Of a stretch of DNA of 63,269 nt, positions 47,147 through 54,836 are shown one piece after another. The notes beneath the pieces are model-generated. The model was not told where the DNA came from. It saw only the letters and a list, made by a program, of their open reading frames with translations, and ran no database searches. The stretch spans positions 1 through 63,269 of the forward strand of contig NZ_NRRQ01000010.1 of assembly GCF_016583745.1 (NCBI RefSeq). Reading direction: 5' to 3'. This DNA is from Chromatium okenii (GTDB lineage Bacteria; Pseudomonadota; Gammaproteobacteria; Chromatiales; Chromatiaceae). Position 1 is the stretch's first letter. Each line of letters begins with the position of its first letter. Made by a program: the position numbers and the translations under genes.

Positions 47147-48060
47147 CGCTCACTCTCCACCCCAATTAAATCAAAAAAGGCGCGTTCTAAATCGGTGCGT
47201 TCTGGCACCAATTCCCGCAATTGCAAGCCAGCACGCATCACGCGCTGGGCGAATTGCGCCGAATCCACATCATCATCTAATAACACGCGATAACGATCTT
47301 CGCCAATAGCGACTGCGCCCGTAATTCCAGAGAGCGCGGTCAATTGCATGAGCGTGGAACCATCGCCCAAGCGCACTCGCCAACCATAAATCGGTTGATC
47401 GGTGGTTAAATAATCATTAAAACAGATGCGCCCTTGATATAAAATAGCAACGCGATCACACACAGCTTGGACTTCTGGCAATAAATGGCTGGCTAAAATA
47501 ATGCTGCATTCTCGCGCTAATTCACGAATGAGTTTGCGCAAAGTGCGCATTTGTAAAGGATCAAGCCCTTCAGTGGGTTCATCCAGAATGAGCAATTGCG
47601 GACGATGGATGATTGCTTGCGCAATACCGAGGCGTTGGCGAAAGCCTTTGGACAAAGTACCAATTAAACGTTGCCCGCTGTCTTCTAAGCCGCAGCGTTG
47701 TTTCACTTCAGCAATCGCGGACGCAAGCTGGCGGCGTGACAATTGATGTAATTGGGCGCAAAATTTGAGATATTCATCAACGCACAATTCGGGATACAGT
47801 GGCGGTTGTTCGGGTAAATAACCGAGTTGACGTTTCGCTTTTAATGGGTGTTTAGCGAGATCAATTCCGTGTAATTCAATGCGCCCGGTAGTTGGTGCTA
47901 ATACGCCGCTGAGAAGGCGAAGACAGGTCGTTTTACCGGCTCCATTCGGTCCAAGCAACCCTAATACTTCACCGCGTCCTAACGACAAATTAACTTCCGA
48001 TAGCGCCGAATAGCTACCGAATGAACGTCCAAGATTGGTGATGCGTAAGAGTGTTTCCAT
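47143..48060 (-). CDS. ABC transporter ATP-binding protein (GldA-like)
   Basis: 305 residues. Walker A GPNGAGKTTCLRLL, signature TLSKGFRQRLGIAQA, Walker B LLILDEPTEGLDP and the switch His in ILASHLLPEV. The ~75-residue C-terminal extension is usual for ABC-2 exporters. I prefer ATG 48060 over TTG 48072. First gene of a four-gene export operon that may read through into mutM. Confidence 0.9.
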   Translation of the reverse strand: METLLRITNLGRSFGSYSALSEVNLSLGRGEVLGLLGPNGAGKTTCLRLLSGVLAPTTGRIELHGIDLAKHPLKAKRQLGYLPEQPPLYPELCVDEYLKFCAQLHQLSRRQLASAIAEVKQRCGLEDSGQRLIGTLSKGFRQRLGIAQAIIHRPQLLILDEPTEGLDPLQMRTLRKLIRELARECSIILASHLLPEVQAVCDRVAILYQGRICFNDYLTTDQPIYGWRVRLGDGSTLMQLTALSGITGAVAIGEDRYRVLLDDDVDSAQFAQRVMRAGLQLRELVPERTDLERAFFDLIGVESER

Positions 48061-48307
48061 AAGGTTAGACAAGATACCTTGTTATTGTGCATTTGCCAAT
48101 ATGCTGACAAGTGCGGGGATTGATTGCATCATGGTTGTTGTATAACCAATGATGGTGTTTTTCATTGCAAAATGTCGCTCTCCTTTGTCATTTGAACCGC
48201 ACAACAATCACCAGCACCAAAACTAAATCACGCTACAAAAAGACGATCAACCCGCAGCGGGGTGGTGTATTTTGTACTCAGAAGCGCATTATTATGCGTC
48301 GCAGCAT

Positions 48308-48337
48308 TTGAAACTTGCGTTGCTTCACGTTTAGAAT
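48308..48337 (+). promoter_or_regulatory. Candidate promoter for soeABC
   Basis: TTGAAA and TAGAAT are separated by 18 bases, 43 bases before the soeA ATG. The 320-bp divergent interval (48061-48380) also holds a small GCGCAT/ATGCGT inverted repeat at ~48286-48300. Otherwise I see nothing in it. Confidence 0.4.
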
Positions 48338-48380
48338 AGGTCAACTTTTTCGTCAAACTTCTGCTAAAGGTGGTATTCCC

Positions 48381-51281
48381 ATGCAAGACCCAGTTGCTTA
48401 CTCGGACGGTCTGGTCGGTCGTGTCGAGGTGAAGGAAACCACTTGTTATATGTGCGCTTGCCGCTGTGGTATTCGTGTGCATTTGCGTGATGGTGAAGTG
48501 CGTTATATCGACGGTAATCCGAAACATCCATTGAATAAAGGAGTCATTTGCGCCAAGGGTAGTTCGGGCATTATGAAGCAATACTCGCCAGCGCGAATCA
48601 CACAACCATTGCGACGTAAAAAGAATGCGGAACGCGGCACCAGTGAATTTGAAGTGATTTCATGGGAAGAAGCGTTTGCATTATTAACTGAGCGTTTAGC
48701 AAAACTCCGTGCCGAAGACCCTAAAAAGTTTGCATTATTTACTGGTCGGGATCAAATGCAGGCATTGACTGGCATGTTTGCGAAACAATTCGGCACTCCG
48801 AATTATGCAGCACACGGCGGTTTTTGTTCTGTGAATATGGCAGCCGGTTTGATTTATACCATTGGCGGCTCGTTTTGGGAATTCGGCGGCCCCGATTTAG
48901 AACGCGCCAAGTTATTTGTGATGATTGGCACGGCAGAAGATCATCATTCTAATCCGCTTAAAATTGATCTGGCGGCATTCAAACGGCGCGGCGGGCGCTT
49001 TATTTCGGTGAATCCCATTCGCACCGGCTATTCTGCGATTGCGGATGAGTGGGTGCCAATTAAACCGGGTACTGATGGCGCTTTATTATTAGCGATCACG
49101 CATGAAATTATTAAGTTAGGATTGTACGACCGTGAGTTTTTAACGCAATACACCAATGCGGCTGAATTGGTCATTGATGATCCCGAACGCGCCGATCACG
49201 GGTTATTTTATCGGGCAGAAATGCACGTTGAAGAAGGCTGTTTTGATCCGCAGAATAAGTTATGGTGGGATCGAGAATTAAACATTGCCATTAGTACGCA
49301 TACGCCGGGCGTTGATCCGCGTTTAATGGGCAATTATGTGCTGGAAGATGGCACGCCAGTGAAACCTTCATTTCAGTTATTAAAAGAACGGGTTGAGCAA
49401 TATACGCCAGAATGGGCGTCACCAATTACCGGTATTCCTGCAGAGACCATTCGCCGTTTAGCGCATGAAATGGGTGTGACTGCCCGCGATCAAAAAATTG
49501 AACTTCCTATTCCATGGACGGATTGTTGGGACAATGAACACAATTCCGTCACTGGTAATCCGGTTGCTTTCCATGCCATGCGCGGTATGGCGGCGCATTC
49601 TAATGGCTTTCAAACCATTCGGGCGCTCGGCGTGTTAATGACGGTTCTCGGCACCATTGATCGTCCCGGCGGCTTTCGTCATAAAGCGCCGTATCCGCGT
49701 CCAATTCCACCGTGTCCAAAGCCACCGAATGGACCAGAAGCGGTGCAACCTAATACACCGCTGGATGGAATGCCATTAGGTTGGCCATCCAAACCAGAAG
49801 ATTTATTTGTCGATGGTGAGGGCGAAGCAATTCGGATTGATAAAGCGTTTTCATGGGAATATCCACTCTCAGTGCATGGTTTGATGCACAATGTCATTAC
49901 GAATGCGTGGCGCGGCGATCCCTATCCAATTGATACGCTGTTGTTATTCATGGCGAATATGGCGTGGAATTCGTCAATGAATACCGGTGAAATCCGCAAG
50001 ATGTTGGTGGATAAACATCCAGATGGTGAATATAAAATCCCGTTTATTGTGGTGTGCGATGCTTTTTCATCGGAAACGGTTGCTTTTGCAGATTTGGTCT
50101 TGCCGGATACGACATATTTAGAACGGCATGATGCGTTATCAATGCTCGATCGCCCGATTTCTGAATACGATGGCCCAGTGGATGCAGTGCGGGTTCCGGT
50201 CTTAAAACCCAAGGGTGAGTGCAAGCCATTTCAAGATGTGTTAGTGGAATTGGGATCACGCTTACAATTGCCTGCGTTTACCAATGCTGATGGCAGTCGT
50301 AAATACCGCGATTATCCTGATTTAATCGTGAATTATGAAACTTCACCCGGTTCGGGAATTGGTTTTCTAGCAGGTTGGCGCGGTAAGAGTGGCGATCAGT
50401 TTTTGAAAGGTGAACCCAATCCGCGTCAATGGGAGATGTACGTTCAGAATAACTGCGTATTTCATTATGAATTGCCGCATAGTTATCAGTATATGCGCAA
50501 TTGGAATAAGGGTTATTTACATTGGGCACGCGCACATGGCATGGTGCGTTATGCGGAACCCATTACGCTGCATTTGTATTCGGAAGTATTGCAAAAATTC
50601 CGTTTAGCGGCGGAAGGCAAGCGCCCCGGTCGCCAACCGCCGGAACGTTTGCGGGAGCGCGTGGCGACGTATTTTGATCCGCTGCCGTTTTTTTACGATC
50701 CGCTGGAAGCGCAAGTCACTGATTTACGGCGTTATCCGCTCAATGCGCTGACGCAGCGCCCGATGGCGATGTATCACAGTTGGGATAGTCAAAACGCGTG
50801 GTTGCGCCAGATTCACAGCCATAACTATTTGTTTGTAAACCCCGGCGTGGGGCTGGCGAACGGTTTTGGCGATGGCGATTGGATTTGGGTTGAGTCGCCG
50901 CACGGGCGGGTGCGCTGCATGTGCCGGTTTTCGGAGGCGGTCGAGCCGGGCACGGTGTGGACGTGGAACGCGATTGGCAAGGCGGCGGGCGCGTGGGGAC
51001 TGGGGCCAAATGCGGATGAATCGCGCAAAGGTTTCTTGTTAAATCATGCAATTACGGAAGAATTGCCGCCGAGTGCGGCGGGCGCTCACCTGTCCAATTC
51101 CGATCCGGTGACGGGGCAGGCGGCGTGGTTTGACGTGCGGGTGCGCGTTTATAAAGCGGCGGATGGTGAGGAAGCGGTGACGTCGCCGCAATTTGCGCCG
51201 ATGCCGCGCTTGCCGGGACAGGAAAAACAACGTGGTCAATGGCAGGCTTTTGTCGCTGGCATTTTCGGGAAAAAATCATGA
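48381..51281 (+). CDS. soeA: Cytoplasmic sulfite dehydrogenase, molybdopterin subunit SoeA
   Basis: 966 residues from ATG 48381, with AAAGGTGG upstream. N-terminal [4Fe-4S] ligands: CYMCACRCGIRV and ICAKG. The bis-MGD domains of the DMSO-reductase superfamily follow (GRDQMQALTGMFAKQFGTPN); a Cys in GGFCSVNMAAG is the likely molybdenum ligand region. No Tat signal, so the protein is cytoplasmic. Together with SoeB and SoeC this matches the SoeABC enzyme of purple sulfur bacteria, which oxidises sulfite to sulfate and feeds electrons to quinone. A polysulfide/thiosulfate reductase is the alternative, but the lack of a signal peptide and the neighbours favour Soe. Confidence 0.82.
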   Translation: MQDPVAYSDGLVGRVEVKETTCYMCACRCGIRVHLRDGEVRYIDGNPKHPLNKGVICAKGSSGIMKQYSPARITQPLRRKKNAERGTSEFEVISWEEAFALLTERLAKLRAEDPKKFALFTGRDQMQALTGMFAKQFGTPNYAAHGGFCSVNMAAGLIYTIGGSFWEFGGPDLERAKLFVMIGTAEDHHSNPLKIDLAAFKRRGGRFISVNPIRTGYSAIADEWVPIKPGTDGALLLAITHEIIKLGLYDREFLTQYTNAAELVIDDPERADHGLFYRAEMHVEEGCFDPQNKLWWDRELNIAISTHTPGVDPRLMGNYVLEDGTPVKPSFQLLKERVEQYTPEWASPITGIPAETIRRLAHEMGVTARDQKIELPIPWTDCWDNEHNSVTGNPVAFHAMRGMAAHSNGFQTIRALGVLMTVLGTIDRPGGFRHKAPYPRPIPPCPKPPNGPEAVQPNTPLDGMPLGWPSKPEDLFVDGEGEAIRIDKAFSWEYPLSVHGLMHNVITNAWRGDPYPIDTLLLFMANMAWNSSMNTGEIRKMLVDKHPDGEYKIPFIVVCDAFSSETVAFADLVLPDTTYLERHDALSMLDRPISEYDGPVDAVRVPVLKPKGECKPFQDVLVELGSRLQLPAFTNADGSRKYRDYPDLIVNYETSPGSGIGFLAGWRGKSGDQFLKGEPNPRQWEMYVQNNCVFHYELPHSYQYMRNWNKGYLHWARAHGMVRYAEPITLHLYSEVLQKFRLAAEGKRPGRQPPERLRERVATYFDPLPFFYDPLEAQVTDLRRYPLNALTQRPMAMYHSWDSQNAWLRQIHSHNYLFVNPGVGLANGFGDGDWIWVESPHGRVRCMCRFSEAVEPGTVWTWNAIGKAAGAWGLGPNADESRKGFLLNHAITEELPPSAAGAHLSNSDPVTGQAAWFDVRVRVYKAADGEEAVTSPQFAPMPRLPGQEKQRGQWQAFVAGIFGKKS

Positions 51282-52000
51282 CTCAACTGGCACTCGTCAT
51301 CGATCTGAACGTCTGCGTTGGCTGCCATGCCTGCGTAACCTCTTGTAAAGAATGGAATACTTCTGGTTGGGCGGGACCGTTAGCGGATCAAAATCCCTAC
51401 GACGGCTCGCCGACTGGCACCTTTTTTAATCGGGTGCAGACCTTTGAAGTGGGCAAATTTCCGCGTACGGAAACGGTGCATTTTCCGAAAAGCTGCCTGC
51501 ATTGCGAAGAGCCGCCCTGTGTGCCGGTGTGCCCGACGGGGGCTTCGTATAAGCGCCCGGATAATGGCATCGTATTGGTTGATTATGACAAATGTATTGG
51601 CTGCAAATACTGTTCTTGGGCGTGTCCGTATGGTGCGCGTGAATTGGATGAATTGCAGCAGGTAATGAAAAAATGCACGCTGTGTATTGATCGCATTACC
51701 GATGCTAAATTGTCAGATCGGGATCGCAAACCGTCGTGCGTATTAGCGTGTCCGGCGAGTGCGCGATTGTTTGGCGATGTGCATGATCCTGATTCTGAAG
51801 TGTCGATTGCCATTCGTGAACGCGGCGGTTATCAATTGATGCCAGAATGGAGCACCAAACCCTCCAATCATTATTTACCGCGCCGGAAAACGGTGATGCA
51901 CATTGGTCAAGATGAATTGACGCGGGTTGATAATCCGCTGCGTAAAGAAGACCTCACAACATATACCGGTGAGGAAACGTTAGACGACGTGGCGTGGTAG
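51278..52000 (+). CDS. soeB: Sulfite dehydrogenase iron-sulfur subunit SoeB
   Basis: 240 residues with four [4Fe-4S] cysteine clusters: CVGCHACVTSC, CLHCEEPPCVPVCPTGA, CIGCKYCSWACPYGA and CTLCIDRI...CVLACP. A DmsB/PsrB-type electron-transfer subunit between SoeA and the membrane subunit. The start overlaps the soeA stop by four bases. No signal peptide. Confidence 0.88.
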   Translation: MTQLALVIDLNVCVGCHACVTSCKEWNTSGWAGPLADQNPYDGSPTGTFFNRVQTFEVGKFPRTETVHFPKSCLHCEEPPCVPVCPTGASYKRPDNGIVLVDYDKCIGCKYCSWACPYGARELDELQQVMKKCTLCIDRITDAKLSDRDRKPSCVLACPASARLFGDVHDPDSEVSIAIRERGGYQLMPEWSTKPSNHYLPRRKTVMHIGQDELTRVDNPLRKEDLTTYTGEETLDDVAW

Positions 52001-52008
52001 AGCAAGTG

Positions 52009-52077
52009 ATCAGTTGTTAGTTGCGCGTTTTCAAATTGAACGCACACTGACAACTGGCAACTTTTCACTGACAACTC
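52009..52077. repeat. Palindromic repeat between soeB and soeC
   Basis: CAGTTGTTAGTTGCGCGTTTT on one side (given here in part) and ACTGACAACTGGCAAC on the other form an imperfect palindrome of the same family as at 4580 and 41534. It widens an otherwise tight operon gap to 95 bp. Confidence 0.65.
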
Positions 52078-52095
52078 ATTCGCGGAATTGAATTT

Positions 52096-53073
52096 ATGCA
52101 CCCTGCTTTTTCCGTTATCTTCTTAACAACGCTCATTGGTGCCGGTCAGGGCTTATTTTTAGCAATGGTCACTGGTCAACTGTATGCAATTGCGCGGTTT
52201 TTGCCCGCACAAACCGATCAATTTTATGCAATTGGCAGTCTGGTCGCGTTGGTATTACTCATTACCGGCTTATTGGCATCTTTCTTTCATCTTGGGCACC
52301 CCGAACGCGCTTGGCGAGCAGCAGCAAAATGGCGCACGTCATGGTTATCCCGCGAAGTGATTGTATTACCCATTGTGATGTTTTTAGTGTTTGCGTATGG
52401 CGCTGCGCATTGGTTGGGATTAACGATGCCGCTGTTTCGCGTGGGTGAATCATTACAAGTTGACGCAACGCTATTATTGGGATTATTCGGCACAATGGCC
52501 AGTTTTGCGTTATTCGTTTGCACGGCGATGATTTATGGAGGCGTGCGGTTTATTCAAGAATGGCACACGCCATTAACTGTCACCAACTTTCTCTTTTTAG
52601 GTGCTGCATCCGGGTTCATGTTAGCAGCAGCCTATTCTGCTTATATTAGCAATCCGCTTGTCACTTTTTTTGGCACCTGGGCAGTGATTCTGACTTTAAC
52701 CGGATTAGCTTCACGCAGTGCGCATTTAGTACGCAATGCGCAACTGAAATATAAAAGCACGGTGCAAACAGCAATTGGCGTGCGCCATACCGTTATTGCA
52801 CAAAAAGCACAGGGCGCAACCGGTGGCAGTTTTAATACCCGCGAATTCTTTCACGGGCAAAAACAAACGACCATTGAAACCGTGCGCTTGCTCTTTATGG
52901 TGTTGGTATTCCCCATTCCTATTCTGCTGATTGGCGCGGCTTATATTACCTCTTCACCGACGCTGCCGATTCTCGCTTTTGTGATTCAATATGTGGGTTT
53001 AATGGCAGAACGCTGGTCATTTTTTGCTGAAGCCAAACATCCACAAAATCTGTATTATCAATCGGTTGCTTAA
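52096..53073 (+). CDS. soeC: Sulfite dehydrogenase membrane subunit SoeC (DmsC/NrfD-type)
   Basis: 325 residues with about eight hydrophobic helices, DmsC-like: FSVIFLTTLIGAGQGLFLAM at the start and SFFHLGHPERAWRAAAKWRT, the conserved quinone-site region of DmsC. It anchors SoeAB to the inner membrane and passes electrons to quinone. The tail YVGLMAERWSFFAEAKHPQN is typical for DmsC proteins. Confidence 0.85.
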   Translation: MHPAFSVIFLTTLIGAGQGLFLAMVTGQLYAIARFLPAQTDQFYAIGSLVALVLLITGLLASFFHLGHPERAWRAAAKWRTSWLSREVIVLPIVMFLVFAYGAAHWLGLTMPLFRVGESLQVDATLLLGLFGTMASFALFVCTAMIYGGVRFIQEWHTPLTVTNFLFLGAASGFMLAAAYSAYISNPLVTFFGTWAVILTLTGLASRSAHLVRNAQLKYKSTVQTAIGVRHTVIAQKAQGATGGSFNTREFFHGQKQTTIETVRLLFMVLVFPIPILLIGAAYITSSPTLPILAFVIQYVGLMAERWSFFAEAKHPQNLYYQSVA

Positions 53074-53160
53074 CTCTCAGTGATTGGTCAGCGGCGTAAT
53101 ATACAGCCGCTGATCAACCCGTCTGCGCTATCCTCACTTGTCACAGATCACGGTTAATCT

Positions 53161-54786
53161 ATGCGCCATCTCATTGCCGGATGCTGCTTGTTGATTCCCA
53201 GTCTTTTATGTGCTGCTCTACCCGCAGCAATCAAGCAACCAATCATTGCTGCGCACTATTTTGGTCAGCATTGGCCTAAAAATTTCCTGTCAGCATTTCG
53301 CCGTGATGTCGTTGCGAATGACTTTATGCGACTCCGTAACGACGGCTTTAATACCGTCATTTTTTTAGTGAGTTGGGGCGATTTTCAGCCGGTCATTGAT
53401 CCGTGCTGTGAATGGGATGAACGCGCTTTGACACGGTTACAATTTTTATTAGATGAAGCTAAAAAAGCCAATTTGCAGGTTATTTTGCGCGTTGGATACG
53501 GCTGGAGTTTACATCCTCGCGCTGGATCAGCATTGCAACGCATTCATCAGTTATTAAATACAGATGTAACCAAACTTGCGTTTTTTACCTTTATACAACG
53601 ATTGGGGCAATTATTAAAAACTGCGCCGCATGTCACCATGACGTTAATGAGCTGGGAAGATCAATGGTTGCATAAAATTGATCCCAGTGCGCGAGCGACT
53701 TTTGCGAAATTTAATCGCACTTTGCCCAGTGAGCGCCAAATAACGACAGCAGCGCCATTACCGACACCAACAGGGCAAGATGCCGCATTATTTCATGGTT
53801 ATTGGGATTGGCTGGTGATGACGCAATTATATGAGCCAGCGCGGGAATTTTTACCACAATTGAGTTATGAAATTCGCGTTGATAAAGACCCTATTGCAGC
53901 AAATTCTTTATCTATCAATTGGTTGACACATCAAGCCATGTACCGTCAAGCGGGCACGGCACCTGTGACGATTTATTGGGCACCATTTTGGGGGGCAGAA
54001 AATAGGGGTGAACAATTAACGGCGACGCGAGCACATAAATTATTAACGGCGCTATTGCAAGAAACGCGGGAATTATCTGGTCAACGCGATATTTTTATTG
54101 ATCAATTAAATGTCATTGATAATACTCCCGGTTACGAACACAATGCAGTGATTAATCCGGCAGAGCTTAACAACTTTTTAACACAAGCGGCATGTAGTTT
54201 GAAACAGCATGGCGTGATCGGTTATGGATATTGGACGACGCAAGATTACCGTGAAAGCCTATTGTATAACCCCGCATTTAGTTTGGGATTAGACGGTTGG
54301 CAATTACATTCTTCAAATGCAAATACCGCATTACAACAATTGCCAAGTGGTGATTTTGAATTAACATTCACCACCGGCGCGGTATTAACACAAACGATCT
54401 CTGCCAGCGCCGGGCGCTTACCCACGAAAGCCGATTCTTATCCCGATCACATTTGTATTGAAGTCAGCGGTAATCGTCACGGCAGCGTGACGGTGACGGC
54501 AGGGAATGCAGCACCCGCGACGCAATTATATTTTGCCAATGATCGTGATTCATTAGAATGCGATGCAATTGTGGCATTACCAAGCGCCGAACAATTAACG
54601 CTCAGTATCACTGCGAATGATGCCACTGCATTAACATTGCGTGGCGTGTGGCTATTCGATCATGTGCAAATTGGCGGGCTATATGATGTTACTGGACAGC
54701 CCAGTTTTTTATATCAAGCATTTACGCAATTGAATCGAACATTTGCTGCTACAACGTTGCCAGCAATTTGTAGTGTGCAAAAATAA
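53161..54786 (+). CDS. Secreted TIM-barrel (glycoside-hydrolase-like) protein of unknown substrate
   Basis: 541 residues. A signal peptide (LIAGCCLLIPSLLCAALPA) is followed by a barrel-like domain at ~25-370: MRLRNDGFNTVIFLVSWGDF, then LQVILRVGYGWS, and TLMSWEDQWLH (a possible acid near strand 4). A beta-rich C-terminal domain of ~170 residues resembles a carbohydrate-binding module. The layout is that of cellulase-superfamily proteins, but I cannot name the family, and catalytic residues are uncertain. It stands alone between soeABC and the restriction genes. Confidence 0.6.
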   Translation: MRHLIAGCCLLIPSLLCAALPAAIKQPIIAAHYFGQHWPKNFLSAFRRDVVANDFMRLRNDGFNTVIFLVSWGDFQPVIDPCCEWDERALTRLQFLLDEAKKANLQVILRVGYGWSLHPRAGSALQRIHQLLNTDVTKLAFFTFIQRLGQLLKTAPHVTMTLMSWEDQWLHKIDPSARATFAKFNRTLPSERQITTAAPLPTPTGQDAALFHGYWDWLVMTQLYEPAREFLPQLSYEIRVDKDPIAANSLSINWLTHQAMYRQAGTAPVTIYWAPFWGAENRGEQLTATRAHKLLTALLQETRELSGQRDIFIDQLNVIDNTPGYEHNAVINPAELNNFLTQAACSLKQHGVIGYGYWTTQDYRESLLYNPAFSLGLDGWQLHSSNANTALQQLPSGDFELTFTTGAVLTQTISASAGRLPTKADSYPDHICIEVSGNRHGSVTVTAGNAAPATQLYFANDRDSLECDAIVALPSAEQLTLSITANDATALTLRGVWLFDHVQIGGLYDVTGQPSFLYQAFTQLNRTFAATTLPAICSVQK

Positions 54787-54836
54787 TTCAAATAACCGCT
54801 TTGACACCCGCACTGGTTTTGATACATCAGCGTCTC

